Shown here: piece after piece, positions 17,485 to 26,592 of the stretch | How positions within the stretch are numbered: position 1 is the stretch's first letter | Layout: every line of letters begins with the position of its first letter | Source: Desulfurella amilsii | GTDB lineage: Bacteria; Campylobacterota_A; Desulfurellia; Desulfurellales; Desulfurellaceae | Reading direction: 5' to 3' | NCBI RefSeq assembly: GCF_002119425.1 | Contig: NZ_MDSU01000004.1 | Coordinates: forward strand, 1 to 50,431 | Length of the DNA stretch: 50,431 bases | Translations under genes and position numbers: made by a program | Notes under the pieces: generated by a model | Database searches by the model: none | What the model saw: only the letters and a program-made list of their open reading frames with translations | What the model was told of the DNA's origin: nothing

Positions 17485-17490
17485 CTTTCT

Positions 17491-18672
17491 ATGTATTTAA
17501 TTTCTGTAAAATCGCTCAAACCTAACGATATACTAGGCAAAGCCATTGTTAGTGAAAAAGGGCAGGTTCTTTTAAATAAAGGTGTAAAACTGGACGAGCA
17601 TTATATCCATATACTATATAAATACGGTTATCAGTTTGTGTATATTGAAGATGATGATACAAAAGATATTACAGTAGAAGATGACATTAGTGATCAGCTT
17701 AAAACAAAAGCAATTAAAACAATAAAAAAAGTTTTTGATATTGTAACGCCTGCAAAAGATGATAATGTAGACGATTTTAAACAAATTATAAAAAAAATAG
17801 AAAAAGGTGAAATCAAAAAAAAATTAGCAGACTCTCCATTTATTAAATCAATAGAATCCATATCATACGATATTGTAAATTCTTTAGGGGATGTTAAGGT
17901 TTTAAATGGCATGGCAAGTCTGAAAAGACAAGACAATTTTACATATCAGCACTGCCTTGATGTAACTATTCTTTCTGTAGCCCTTGCAAGTAAGTCACTG
18001 TATACAAAAAAAAGACTCGTTGAACTTGCAAAAGGGTGTTTATTGCACGATATAGGAAGGATTTTAATAAACAAAAGTCTTTATACTCAACCTAGAAAAC
18101 TTTCTAGTACAGAGTTTGATCTTATCAAAAAACATCCTCAAATAGGCTATTTAGTATTAAAAGACGTTTCTCAAGTAGGCATAATTGCCTCTCACATTGC
18201 TTATCAGCACCATGAGCAACAAGATGGCCTTGGCTATCCAAGAGGATTAAAAGGCAATAATTTGCTTCCAGTGCCAGATAAACTTGCAGAAGAAGGATAC
18301 ATTATGCCTTTAGCCGAAATCGTTTGCGTTACAAATGTTTATGATGCTTTAGTCTCACCTCGCGTATACAGATCCGCCTATACTCCAGATCAAGCATTTT
18401 TTATAATGAAAAGAATGGCTGGCAAACAATTAAACATAGAGGCTTTTAGGGTTTTTTCTGACATGATACCTGCCTATCCTATTGGTACGACTGTGTATAT
18501 TTTAAATGGTAGGTACAAGAATTTTATAGGCGTAGTTTCTAAGATAAATCAAGAAAATCTAACCCGTCCAACAGTAAGGCTATTGTATAATGCCTCAAAA
18601 AGACGCATATCTCCACTTGAAATAGACCTAATAAAAAACCCCATTTTGAATATCACTGGGGTAATTATTTGA
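17491..18672 (+). CDS. HD-GYP domain protein, probable cyclic-di-GMP phosphodiesterase
   Basis: Likely degrades c-di-GMP, linking surface and motility states. The 393-residue protein has an N-terminal sensor-like domain of the DUF3391 kind (residues 1-60, LGKAIVSEKGQVLLNKGVKL). The HD-GYP core follows: HCLDVTILSVALASK, GCLLHDIGRILINKSL, IKKHPQIGYLVLKDV and YQHHEQQDGLGYPRGLKG (HHE and GYP intact). There is no receiver domain and no membrane helix. The end overlaps the ubiB stop region by 8 bases on the opposite strand. Confidence 0.9.
   Translation: MYLISVKSLKPNDILGKAIVSEKGQVLLNKGVKLDEHYIHILYKYGYQFVYIEDDDTKDITVEDDISDQLKTKAIKTIKKVFDIVTPAKDDNVDDFKQIIKKIEKGEIKKKLADSPFIKSIESISYDIVNSLGDVKVLNGMASLKRQDNFTYQHCLDVTILSVALASKSLYTKKRLVELAKGCLLHDIGRILINKSLYTQPRKLSSTEFDLIKKHPQIGYLVLKDVSQVGIIASHIAYQHHEQQDGLGYPRGLKGNNLLPVPDKLAEEGYIMPLAEIVCVTNVYDALVSPRVYRSAYTPDQAFFIMKRMAGKQLNIEAFRVFSDMIPAYPIGTTVYILNGRYKNFIGVVSKINQENLTRPTVRLLYNASKRRISPLEIDLIKNPILNITGVII
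18638..18662. terminator. Possible bidirectional hairpin between HD-GYP and ubiB
   Basis: ACCCCA and TGGGGT form a six-base-pair stem with a 13-base loop. It sits inside the final HD-GYP codons and just before the ubiB stop codon on the other strand. A-rich flank on one side and AT-rich on the other, but no long U-run, so weak as a terminator. Confidence 0.3.
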
Positions 18673-20287
18673 GATCTTTATCTGCTTTATAAATACCAAT
18701 ACCTAAAATTATTATAATAACAATGGGTATAATTAACTTAATCGGTAAGCCGAGAAATGTTTTGCCTAAGTGATCTTTTATTAAAATTGAGCTACCAAGT
18801 ATTACTGCGCTAATTATTAAACTGATACCAATTTGTTTAGCAACTAAGCGTATTGTATTTATAAGCTTATCAAGTCCATTAATTTCTATTTCAACTTTAA
18901 TATGGCCGCTTTCCAAAGCACCTTCGGCTTTTTTAAACAAAAAGGGTATTTTATTTGCTAAAATTGCATAAGTTGCATTAGGTTGTAGAATTTTTTTAAA
19001 AATTCTAAATGGTGAGTAAAGTTTCTTTGCAAAACTCTCAAAGTAAGGTTTTGCTGTTTCTGTAAAATTAAAATCCGGGTAAAATTGCTTTCCGACACCA
19101 TCTGCTATAATAATAGCCCTAAGCAATCTTAAAGAATTTTTGCTGATAATTATATTGTATTTCTTTAAAATTTTGAATAAATCTTTTAATACTTTTGATA
19201 TGTATATTCTTTTTAAAGGTAGAGAATGATATATATCTATTAGTTCTACAATATCTGATTTGAGATAAGCATTGTTTAAAATATTTGTATTTAGTGTGAA
19301 ATTAGATACAGACAATAAAATTTTATCAGCATCTTTTTGTATAAAGCCCAGTATCATTTCAACTAAATTTAATTTATCCTCTTCTGTTACTCTTCCGACC
19401 ATCCCATAATCCAAATAGCAAATCCTGCCATCATGCATAATAATGATATTGCCTGGGTGAGGATCTGCATGGAATAAGCCTATATCAAATATTTGTATCC
19501 AGAATACTTTTGCGCCTTCTGTGGCTAACTTTTCCGTATTAAAACCTGCAGATCTTATAGACTCTATATTTGTTGCCTTATACCCATCTATAAACTCCAT
19601 AGTTAGTACATTGCGTGAAGTGTATTCCCAAAAAACTTTTGGCACATAAATGTTTTTAAATTGACTTAAGTTTTCTTTGAATGTTTGCATGTATTGTGCT
19701 TCTATTTCGTAGTCAAGTTCTTTTTTAATAGTTTCTTCAAATTCTATTATGAAAGGCTTTATCTCAAAATTAAAATAAAGTTTTAATTTTGAGTTTAGAT
19801 AATCGCCAATTTGTTTTAATAACTCTATGTCGGCTTGTATGGTTTTTTCTATGTTTGGTCTTTTTACCTTAATTGCAACAGTTTGACCACTAGTAAGAAT
19901 CGCTTTGTGTACTTGGCCCAATGAAGCGCTTGCTTCTACATTTTCGTTAAAATAAGAAAAAATTTCATTTAATGGTTTTTTAAATTCTGTTTCTATAATT
20001 GATTTCACTTTGCTAAATTCAAAAGGTGTTACATCATCTTGGAGTTTTTTTAACTCTTCTATAAATTCATACGGTAAAATATTTTCTTGAGTAGACAAAA
20101 GCTGTCCAAATTTTACAAAAGTAGGACCTAATTCTTCCAGTAGTTTTCTAAATTGTTCTGGGGTTGTTGAAGGTTTAGTTTTGCTAAATTTTATATTTTT
20201 TGTGACAAAACCAAAACCATACTTTGCAAGAATAAATGATATTTCGCGAAATCGCCTTATATTACCAAAAGTTCTTCTTATTTCCAT
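18665..20287 (-). CDS. ubiB: UbiB/ABC1 (AarF) family atypical kinase
   Basis: A membrane-anchored protein-kinase-like ATPase that supports quinone biosynthesis or export. The 540-residue protein has the family signature LGPTFVKFGQLLSTQ (KxGQ), the Ala-rich loop SASLGQVHKAIL in place of a Gly-rich loop, VAIKVKRPNIEKTI, and catalytic HADPHPGNIIIMHDGRICYLDYG. Two C-terminal transmembrane helices follow. Start codon overlaps ubiX by 10 bases. As quinones here would be menaquinones, its exact role is unclear. Confidence 0.9.
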   Translation of the reverse strand: MEIRRTFGNIRRFREISFILAKYGFGFVTKNIKFSKTKPSTTPEQFRKLLEELGPTFVKFGQLLSTQENILPYEFIEELKKLQDDVTPFEFSKVKSIIETEFKKPLNEIFSYFNENVEASASLGQVHKAILTSGQTVAIKVKRPNIEKTIQADIELLKQIGDYLNSKLKLYFNFEIKPFIIEFEETIKKELDYEIEAQYMQTFKENLSQFKNIYVPKVFWEYTSRNVLTMEFIDGYKATNIESIRSAGFNTEKLATEGAKVFWIQIFDIGLFHADPHPGNIIIMHDGRICYLDYGMVGRVTEEDKLNLVEMILGFIQKDADKILLSVSNFTLNTNILNNAYLKSDIVELIDIYHSLPLKRIYISKVLKDLFKILKKYNIIISKNSLRLLRAIIIADGVGKQFYPDFNFTETAKPYFESFAKKLYSPFRIFKKILQPNATYAILANKIPFLFKKAEGALESGHIKVEIEINGLDKLINTIRLVAKQIGISLIISAVILGSSILIKDHLGKTFLGLPIKLIIPIVIIIILGIGIYKADKDLK

Positions 20288-20835
20288 CGTTTAGAAATGT
20301 CGTTTTCTATACCTGTAACATCTAATACTTTACCAACAACAAAATTAACTAAATCATCTATAGTTTTGGGTTCGTTATAAAAAGCAGGTACAGGTGGGAC
20401 AATATTTACACCAAGCTGCGCTAATTTTAGCATGTTTTCTAGGTGTATTGCAGAAAATGGCATTTCTCTTGGGCAGATTGTTAACGTGCGCTTTTCTTTG
20501 ATAGCCACATCGCACATTCGAGCAATTAAGCTCTGCGAAAAACCCATAGCAACACTTGAGAGCGTTTTTATTGAACATGGTATTACAATTGTTTTGTCGA
20601 TTAAAAACGAACCACTTGCAAGTGGAGCGTAAAAATCATCATTGTTAAAATATTCAACTTTAAGTGATTTAAAAAATTCAATCAAATCTGTCTGCATTTC
20701 AGTTTTTGCTATTTTTATAGCATCAATTGACGCTACAGCAAAGATTTGAAACTTTCTTAAAGCGCTTAGATATTCTAATAATTTTTTTGCATATATAATT
20801 CCACTTGCACCGCTTATGCCAATGACAATTTTCAT
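20278..20835 (-). CDS. ubiX: UbiX-like flavin prenyltransferase
   Basis: Makes prenylated FMN, the cofactor of UbiD-type decarboxylases. The 185-residue protein shows [60 protein letters not shown] and VPPVPAFYNEPKTIDDLVNF, a full UbiX pattern. In a futalosine-pathway organism its partner could be the UbiD-like MqnL decarboxylase. It is coupled by ATGA to flgA and overlaps ubiB. Confidence 0.95.
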   Translation of the reverse strand: MKIVIGISGASGIIYAKKLLEYLSALRKFQIFAVASIDAIKIAKTEMQTDLIEFFKSLKVEYFNNDDFYAPLASGSFLIDKTIVIPCSIKTLSSVAMGFSQSLIARMCDVAIKEKRTLTICPREMPFSAIHLENMLKLAQLGVNIVPPVPAFYNEPKTIDDLVNFVVGKVLDVTGIENDISKRWK

Positions 20836-21746
20836 TGGATTACCTCAACTTTTCTTAAGCCAATCACTCTTGCATTTCCAATCCTTTTTGAATTAAATTC
20901 TACTTTTATTATATCACCTTTATAGCCCATTTGCAAAGCTTTGGCGCTTGTTTGTATGTCTATGCCATTTTTGTCATACATAGCACTTACAATATCACCA
21001 ATATTGACTAGCATTTGTCTTTGTGTATTGTAAAATGTAAAAAAACTACCTGCCTTAATATTGCCCAATGCTTTTGCGCTAATAATCGAATCCTTGGTTG
21101 TTATTACATAAGAAGGTACATAGTCAACCCTTTTATATTCAATGTCATCTTTTGAGATTACTTGGTAGCTTCTAATGTCTTGGCTTGCTATGGGTACAAG
21201 CGAATCAATCTTTTTTACGTATTGTATAAAAAAATTTCTATAAACTTGATTATTAAGCATAACGGTTAACTGTATCCAGCTATATTCTCCATAATTTTTT
21301 ATACTGCTAATGCTTAAAGTATAGTGATTATAGGGCAGGGCGATCGGGAGTTTTGTCTGTATGATTAAGTCTTTTTCGTCCATTAATTTGTATATAGTGT
21401 CAGCTGTTATTAAAAATGCCTTTCGTTTTACTATAGAATACGATCCGCAAATATTATAATGCATATTGTTACCATTTAATATGCTTTTTAAATAATCAGC
21501 ATCGATTTTTGTTGTTTCATTTGGCATAGGAGCCAACGAAATGGGCATTTTTTCAATATTTTTTGGATATTTTGAAGCTATGTCTGATATAAACACCCTA
21601 TCTGAGTTTACTTCAACATTTTTTATTAAATTAATATCGCAAGCTATTGAGAGGCTAACAAATATAAATATAAAGCTACTGCTTGAGATTATTAGCAGTT
21701 TGCAACATTTGATCAGATGTTTGTATAACTTTTGCATTTGTCTCAT
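20832..21746 (-). CDS. flgA: Flagellar P-ring assembly chaperone FlgA
   Basis: Periplasmic chaperone for P-ring (FlgI) assembly. The 304-residue protein has an N-terminal hydrophobic export signal ([20 protein letters not shown]), a middle domain and the C-terminal SAF domain ([60 protein letters not shown]). The start lies 71 bases inside flgG; ATG 21746 or ATG 21737 are both possible and no later start is available before the signal sequence. It sits directly after flgG. Confidence 0.88.
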   Translation of the reverse strand: MRQMQKLYKHLIKCCKLLIISSSSFIFIFVSLSIACDINLIKNVEVNSDRVFISDIASKYPKNIEKMPISLAPMPNETTKIDADYLKSILNGNNMHYNICGSYSIVKRKAFLITADTIYKLMDEKDLIIQTKLPIALPYNHYTLSISSIKNYGEYSWIQLTVMLNNQVYRNFFIQYVKKIDSLVPIASQDIRSYQVISKDDIEYKRVDYVPSYVITTKDSIISAKALGNIKAGSFFTFYNTQRQMLVNIGDIVSAMYDKNGIDIQTSAKALQMGYKGDIIKVEFNSKRIGNARVIGLRKVEVIQ

Positions 21747-22464
21747 ACGCCCTTTGAGCTGCTATCATATCGACCATTTCTTGAACAACACTAACATTTG
21801 ACATTTCAAGGTAACCCTGATTAATTGTCCCAAGACCGTTTATACCTGGTGTACCCAGCGTTGGTGTGCCTGATGATACAGTTTGTTGAAATAAATTTTG
21901 ACCAATTGCTTTAAGACCTGCTGGATTAGCAAAAAAAGCAAGTTGTATTTGACCAAGCTGCGTGGGTGTAGTTTGACCTGCTTCCAACACAGAAATTGTA
22001 CCATCGTTTCCCACGCTTATCGATGTTGTATCCTGCGGCACAGTAATTTCTGGTGATAAAGGATAGCCGTCTGTTGTAACGATTCTACCGTTATTGTCTA
22101 ATTTAAAATCACCGGCTCTTGTGTATGCGATTGTTCCATCTGGCATTGTAATTTGGAAAAAACCGCTGCCTTGTAATGCTAAATCAAGTGGGTTTCCTGT
22201 TTCTTGCAAACTACCTTGCATAAAATTTTTTGATACATCTGCTAATTGCGTACCCAAACCAATTTGTATACCTGTTGGTTCAACTGTATTGGAGGTCGTG
22301 TTAACACCAGCTTCCTTTTGCGTTTGATATATTAAATCTTCAAAATCAGCTCTAGAACGCTTAAAACCCACTGTGTTAACGTTTGCTAGGTTGTTTGCTA
22401 TAACATCTATGTTTGTTTGTTGGCCCTGCATGCCAGTAGATGCTGTCCACAATGCCCTTATCAT
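21676..22464 (-). CDS. flgG: Flagellar distal rod protein FlgG
   Basis: Structural subunit of the distal rod. The 262-residue protein starts [20 protein letters not shown] and continues [20 protein letters not shown], the rod-protein signature. Its C-terminus has the matching [20 protein letters not shown] and [15 protein letters not shown] heptad helices that pair with the N-terminus. Length is as in E. coli FlgG. A strong AGGAGG ribosome site precedes the ATG by 7 bases. Confidence 0.97.
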   Translation of the reverse strand: MIRALWTASTGMQGQQTNIDVIANNLANVNTVGFKRSRADFEDLIYQTQKEAGVNTTSNTVEPTGIQIGLGTQLADVSKNFMQGSLQETGNPLDLALQGSGFFQITMPDGTIAYTRAGDFKLDNNGRIVTTDGYPLSPEITVPQDTTSISVGNDGTISVLEAGQTTPTQLGQIQLAFFANPAGLKAIGQNLFQQTVSSGTPTLGTPGINGLGTINQGYLEMSNVSVVQEMVDMIAAQRAYETNAKVIQTSDQMLQTANNLKQ

Positions 22465-22482
22465 TTTTTATTTCCTCCTTTT

Positions 22483-23271
22483 TTAAGTAACGCTGCCTAT
22501 CTGGATTGTATTAGGTATCAGTTGGTTTGCAAATGTTGATATTACTTTTTGATAACTATCATATGAGCGTTGATTTTGTATAAGCTCTACCATTTCTTTT
22601 ACAATATTAACATTTGATTGTTCCAAATAACCTTCTTTTAGCATAAAGTTTGCTGTTAATTGTGGCTGCATGTTATTTACTGGCACAAAACAATTATCGC
22701 CCACTTTTCTCAAATTTCCATAGTTGCTAAAATCTCTAATTGCGATAGTGTCTGTTTGCGCTCCATTGTCTAGAACTGCACCAGTTTGAGAAAAAGCTGT
22801 TTGAGAATCAACTTTAATAAATTTTCCATTCTTAAAATAATTTTCACCCAGCACAGGGTAATTTGTGCCTCTTTGAACCAATATTCCTTGACTATTTATA
22901 CCAAATTGACCGCCTCTGGTATATTCTATACCATTTGGAGTAAGCACAGCAAAAAAGCCTCTGCCTTCGATTGCAAAATCTAGCTTATTGCCCGTTTTTT
23001 CTAGAGAGCCTTGCGTAAAATTTATGTAGTCTTTATCCATATGAACAACTGAATTTACAGCTTCATTTATAAAATTTGCCGCTAATTGTGTGTTTTGCGC
23101 AATGGGTAGTTTGGCTTCACCATAGCCATTAAATTCTGACCAGCTTTTCTGATTAATACCTTCACTTTTAAAACCAATTGTATTTGAGTTTGCTATATTA
23201 TTTGCAATGTTGTTTACCCTTTGGGCTGCAATAATCATTGCACTAGCTGACGTGTAAATACCACTTAGCAT
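22483..23271 (-). CDS. flgF: Flagellar proximal rod protein FlgF
   Basis: Rod subunit proximal to FlgG. The 262-residue protein has SGIYTSASAMIIAAQRVNNI with ANNIANSNTIGFKSEG, a central domain (GRGFFAVLTPNGIEYTRGGQ) and the C-terminal YLEQSNVNIVKEMVELIQNQ heptad helix. The ATG at 23271 follows GGAGGTG; a TTG codon immediately before it is in frame but less likely. Located 18 bases upstream of flgG. Confidence 0.93.
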   Translation of the reverse strand: MLSGIYTSASAMIIAAQRVNNIANNIANSNTIGFKSEGINQKSWSEFNGYGEAKLPIAQNTQLAANFINEAVNSVVHMDKDYINFTQGSLEKTGNKLDFAIEGRGFFAVLTPNGIEYTRGGQFGINSQGILVQRGTNYPVLGENYFKNGKFIKVDSQTAFSQTGAVLDNGAQTDTIAIRDFSNYGNLRKVGDNCFVPVNNMQPQLTANFMLKEGYLEQSNVNIVKEMVELIQNQRSYDSYQKVISTFANQLIPNTIQIGSVT

Positions 23272-23308
23272 CAAAGCACCTCCAAAGCTAAGTGTAGCAA
23301 AATCTGTT

Positions 23309-24421
23309 CTAGTTTAATAACTGATTATTTTTTATTGTTTGAACGAGATCTGGTAGCAAGAGATGATGGTTATCTACGATATCTTGAGTTATTTCCCATA
23401 TTGCAATACCGCCTAAATTCATCTCAAAAGCATAGCGTATCTTATCATTAATTGATGATGAGTCGTCAAAACTGTAGTAGATCTTATTTTTTTTATTTAC
23501 TAAATATGGTGTTTTTGTCATAAAATCCCAAAAATATTGATAATCTTCGTTTTTTAGAAGGGATAATATATTTCTATATGTAGTAGCAAAAGATTGATTG
23601 AATTCTTGACATGGTTCGTCAGCATTAAAAGCCCTGCCATAAAATGGTATACCAAGAAGTATTTTTTTAGAATCAATTCCTCTTGCAAGCCAGTACTCAA
23701 TGCTTTTTTGTATATCGTGTGTGTTGCAAAAACCTGGTTTGAGCGGAGCATTGTAACCACTAATGTGACTCCAAGCCCCAGAATAATCATAAGACATAAC
23801 GACAAAGTAGCTTACAAAATATTTTAAAAAATCAATGTCAAAATATCTGCCACTATAATTTGCATAAGGTAAATCGACGCAAATTATATAGTCATTCCCA
23901 AGGTTTTGTTTCAAAATTTGAACAAATTTGTTCAAATTTAAAGCATCAGTTGAATTTTTTGGAAATTCCCAATCTATATCAACGCCATTATACTGGTTTT
24001 TCTTAATAAAATTTATTAATTGATCAGCAAAATTTTGAAATAATTGAGGGTTGTTTAGCACACTTGATAAATAACCAGAATTGCCACCGCCGCCAACAGA
24101 CAAAATAACTTTTATGTTCTTGCTTGTAGCAATATCTACAATTTCTTTATTGTTAAAACTTTTTGGTACAACAAGATTGCCATTTCTATCCGGCCATACA
24201 AAAGCATGGTATAATACATTTATACTATTATTTATTGCAATTTGAGGAGGAAATTTTGATTGTTCCCAATAAGGATAGAAACCTGCAATTAGAAAATTTG
24301 AAGGCTTATTTTGCGTTTTTATTTCTACTGCTGGCCGAAGCGTTGGAATTACAGAAACTTTTTCTTTGTAGCTACAGCCAGCAAGTAGAGTTAACGCTAA
24401 AATTAGCGTTAATAATTTCAT
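23309..24421 (-). CDS. Glycoside hydrolase family 18 lipoprotein
   Basis: A secreted, lipid-anchored glycosidase-like protein. Lipobox LLAGC puts the acylated Cys at residue 16. The barrel shows ILSVGGGGNSGYLSS and the family 18 catalytic motif YNGVDIDWEFP, with acid Glu at residue 152 and the DxxDxDxE pattern intact. Later come VVMSYDYSGAW and LLGIPFYGRAF. The layout matches single-domain GH18 chitinase/spore-cortex-type hydrolases without chitin-binding modules. Substrate may be N-acetylglucosamine polymers such as peptidoglycan or a biofilm polysaccharide. It sits between a SurA-like gene and the flagellar rod genes. Confidence 0.85.
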   Translation of the reverse strand: MKLLTLILALTLLAGCSYKEKVSVIPTLRPAVEIKTQNKPSNFLIAGFYPYWEQSKFPPQIAINNSINVLYHAFVWPDRNGNLVVPKSFNNKEIVDIATSKNIKVILSVGGGGNSGYLSSVLNNPQLFQNFADQLINFIKKNQYNGVDIDWEFPKNSTDALNLNKFVQILKQNLGNDYIICVDLPYANYSGRYFDIDFLKYFVSYFVVMSYDYSGAWSHISGYNAPLKPGFCNTHDIQKSIEYWLARGIDSKKILLGIPFYGRAFNADEPCQEFNQSFATTYRNILSLLKNEDYQYFWDFMTKTPYLVNKKNKIYYSFDDSSSINDKIRYAFEMNLGGIAIWEITQDIVDNHHLLLPDLVQTIKNNQLLN

Positions 24422-24423
24422 TT

Positions 24424-24966
24424 TTATTTGTTTATAATAATTTTATCCTGCTTTTTTAATTCTTCAATATAACTGTCCAATGCTTGTTTTTTCTTCAAAT
24501 TTGCCAAATACTGTGAAATCTCAGGTTTTACTTTACTTAATGGCAATATTTGACCTTTTGAATCCTTTAGTTTTGATTTATTTTGATTATAAAAGTCCGT
24601 TATTTCTTTATCTGTTGGTGTAAAATTTTGATTGCCAAATTTCTTTTGCAATAAAGCATTAATTAGAATATTGTCTGTTTGAGTTTTAATTTCTTGCGTA
24701 ACCTGCGGGTCTTTTTCTAAATTGAGTTTTTTTGCTTCATTAAGCAAAACCCTTTCGCTAATAAGTGAATTTAAAACGTTTTCTCTCACTTGCGCGGTGT
24801 TTTTATTGTTTACAGCACCAGCAGGAAGAGATTTTATAATATTATCCACAGCCGATTGAGTAATTTCGTAACCATTAACCGTAGCTAATACTTTATCTTG
24901 AGTTTGAGCAAAAGCAGTAGCTGTTAAAAAAAACGTCACCAAAAACAAACTTGCCAAAAGCTTCAT
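24424..24966 (-). CDS. SurA N-terminal-like periplasmic chaperone
   Basis: A 180-residue exported protein with signal peptide KLLASLFLVTFFLTATAFAQ and then the SurA/PpiD-type N-terminal fold: KVLATVNGYEITQSAVDNII, ENVLNSLISERVLLNEAKKL, ITDFYNQNKSKL. The parvulin PPIase domain is absent, so it would act as a holdase rather than an isomerase. ATG at 24966 follows AAAGGAGGG; an ATG at 24987 overlaps that site's upstream side and is rejected. Two bases separate it from the GH18 lipoprotein gene. Confidence 0.8.
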   Translation of the reverse strand: MKLLASLFLVTFFLTATAFAQTQDKVLATVNGYEITQSAVDNIIKSLPAGAVNNKNTAQVRENVLNSLISERVLLNEAKKLNLEKDPQVTQEIKTQTDNILINALLQKKFGNQNFTPTDKEITDFYNQNKSKLKDSKGQILPLSKVKPEISQYLANLKKKQALDSYIEELKKQDKIIINK

Positions 24967-25006
24967 ACGCCCTCCTTTAAAAAACATTAATTTTTTTAGC
25001 TATCCA

Positions 25007-25036
25007 ATTGTAGACTACAATAGGCGGTTTTGTCAA
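25007..25036 (-). promoter_or_regulatory. Promoter of the surA-like/GH18/flgFGA/ubiXB cluster
   Basis: TTGACA (25036-25031), 18 bases, TACAAT (25012-25007) on the minus strand, 40 bases upstream of the SurA-like start. No strong promoter is seen later in the cluster, so it could drive the flagellar rod genes too. Confidence 0.6.
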
Positions 25037-25063
25037 CCTTAAAATATCTGTTTAATTTTATTA

Positions 25064-25089
25064 TTGACAAAGTCTCAATATTGTATAAT
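25064..25089 (+). promoter_or_regulatory. Promoter region of the Sm-like protein gene
   Basis: A perfect TTGACA (25064-25069) and a perfect TATAAT (25084-25089) are present but only 14 bases apart, which is short. TTATTG at 25061-25066 would give a 17-base spacer. The -10 box is 24 bases upstream of the start codon at 25114. Confidence 0.45.
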
Positions 25090-25113
25090 CTTAGTGAGGT
25101 AAGGAGGGTTTGT

Positions 25114-25419
25114 ATGGAAATTAAAATTGTAAAGATTGTTACGGGAGAAACAGTTATAGGTACAAAAGTGTTAGATTATTTAGAGGATGTTGCTCTTATT
25201 CAGGTAATACCATCATCTGGCAGTATCCAACTTGCAATATTGCCTTATGGTTTTCCTTTTGAGGAAAAAATTGGTGGTAAAATTTCTGTAGATAAAATTG
25301 TTTATGAATTCGAAGATGTGCCAGAAGACATAAAGAATAAATATTTAGAAGCAAAAAGTGACATTAAAATAAGCTCAACAATACCAGGATCCGACTTAGA
25401 TTTTAATCTGATAAAATAG
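25114..25419 (+). CDS. Possible Sm-like (LSm-fold) protein of unknown function
   Basis: No firm family assignment. The 101-residue protein begins EIKIVKIVTGETVIGTKVLD. This resembles phage and bacterial Sm-like proteins that open with 'K.VTGEEIIG.V', then have a hydrophobic strand (VALIQVIP), an 'ILPYGFPF' turn and an acidic 'KIVYEFEDVPEDIKNKYLEA' helix. Such proteins are predicted to form rings that may bind RNA, but that is inference from pattern memory. ATG 25114 follows AAGGAGGG; the longer open frame from 25030 includes the promoter. It is a lone gene, convergent with moeA three bases away. Confidence 0.6.
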   Translation: MEIKIVKIVTGETVIGTKVLDYLEDVALIQVIPSSGSIQLAILPYGFPFEEKIGGKISVDKIVYEFEDVPEDIKNKYLEAKSDIKISSTIPGSDLDFNLIK

Positions 25420-25421
25420 TT

Positions 25422-26591
25422 TTAATCAATTGTAATAACTGTCAAAAGCGTGCCATTTTCTACATCGCCAGTCGAAGCATCAAGCCACACCAAACAATTT
25501 GCCTTTGCCATTGAAAAAAAATTGCTTGTGTCTTGAGATTCGAGTGGTTCTATAAATAGACCTTTATTATTATATGTTAAGATTGCGCGATTAAAGTAGT
25601 CCTTGCCCATTCTAGAATGCATTGATTTTGTTGTTGAGGCATAATAAATAGCGTTTTTATAGTTAGTTAAGCCTGATAATTTCTTTAAAGCGGGTTTTAA
25701 AAATACCTGGGTATTTACTACCAAAGACGAAGGCCAACCCGGCATGCCAAATACTAATTTATCACCTAAATTACCAAAAATTAAAGGCTTACCCGGCTTA
25801 ACTGTTGTTTCATCAAATTTTATATCAATTCCTAAAGCTTCAAAAACTTTTTTGGTAAAGTCTTTTGTGCCTTTTGATGAACCACCTGTACTAACAAGTA
25901 TATCGCAGCGTGATAACGCATAACGATAAGTTTCAACCAGCTCATTGATATTATCTCTTATGTGCCCAAAATATATGCACTCGGCATTTAGCTTTTTTAC
26001 AAAGCCGTTTAGATAAAAGTAATTCGTGTTGTAAACAGACCCTTTTTGAGCTGTTGCACCAGGAAAAACAACTTCATCACCTGTTGTAATAATGCCAACT
26101 ATGGGTTTTTGATATACCTCAATCAAAACTTCTCCCACATATGCAAGCAGAGCCATTTTTTGCTCGTTAATAAGCTCTCCTTTTTTTATTACAATTTCAC
26201 CTTTTTTGATTTCAGATCCAGCAAAAACAAAATTTCTATACTTTTCTACATTTTTGCTTAGTTTTATATAACCATCATGTTTTTCAATAAGTTCTACTTC
26301 AATAACTGAGTCGCATATTTGGGGTATATCATTGCCTGTGTTTAATCTAAAGGCGCTATTTTCATCAAACTGGTTAATATCGAATACTTCTTTTAATGGT
26401 TTGTCTTTATTTTTATAAACTATTGCATATCCATCCATTGCCGTTTTATTTAGGCAAGGGTAATCTGACTTTGCTAGAATATCAATGCAAGCTACCCTCC
26501 CCAAAGAATCGCTCAAAAAAACCGTTTGTGACGGCTTTGTTTTAGAGCAATCCAGTACAATCTCTAGCGCTTCTAAGACATTTTTCTTCAT
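25422..26591 (-). CDS. moeA: Molybdopterin molybdenumtransferase MoeA
   Basis: Inserts molybdate (or tungstate) into adenylylated molybdopterin. The 389-residue protein has the MoeA hallmarks SDYPCLNKTAMDGYAIVYKN, KGEIVIKKGELINEQKMALL and the MoCF domain PIVGIITTGDEVVFPG with LVSTGGSSKGTKDFTKKVFE and KPGKPLIFGNLGDKLVFGMP. The C-terminal beta domain follows. The start is ATG 26591, just after the stop codon of the upstream paralogue, with GGAAAG as ribosome site. The frame is open further upstream but that part lies in the neighbour. Confidence 0.94.
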   Translation of the reverse strand: MKKNVLEALEIVLDCSKTKPSQTVFLSDSLGRVACIDILAKSDYPCLNKTAMDGYAIVYKNKDKPLKEVFDINQFDENSAFRLNTGNDIPQICDSVIEVELIEKHDGYIKLSKNVEKYRNFVFAGSEIKKGEIVIKKGELINEQKMALLAYVGEVLIEVYQKPIVGIITTGDEVVFPGATAQKGSVYNTNYFYLNGFVKKLNAECIYFGHIRDNINELVETYRYALSRCDILVSTGGSSKGTKDFTKKVFEALGIDIKFDETTVKPGKPLIFGNLGDKLVFGMPGWPSSLVVNTQVFLKPALKKLSGLTNYKNAIYYASTTKSMHSRMGKDYFNRAILTYNNKGLFIEPLESQDTSNFFSMAKANCLVWLDASTGDVENGTLLTVITID

Positions 26592-26592
26592 A

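Noticed and set aside
23296-23312. Sigma-54-like promoter upstream of flgF.
   Set aside because: The minus-strand sequence CTAGAACAGATTTTGCT matches the -12 TTGC part, but the essential GG of the -24 element reads AG, so support is too weak.
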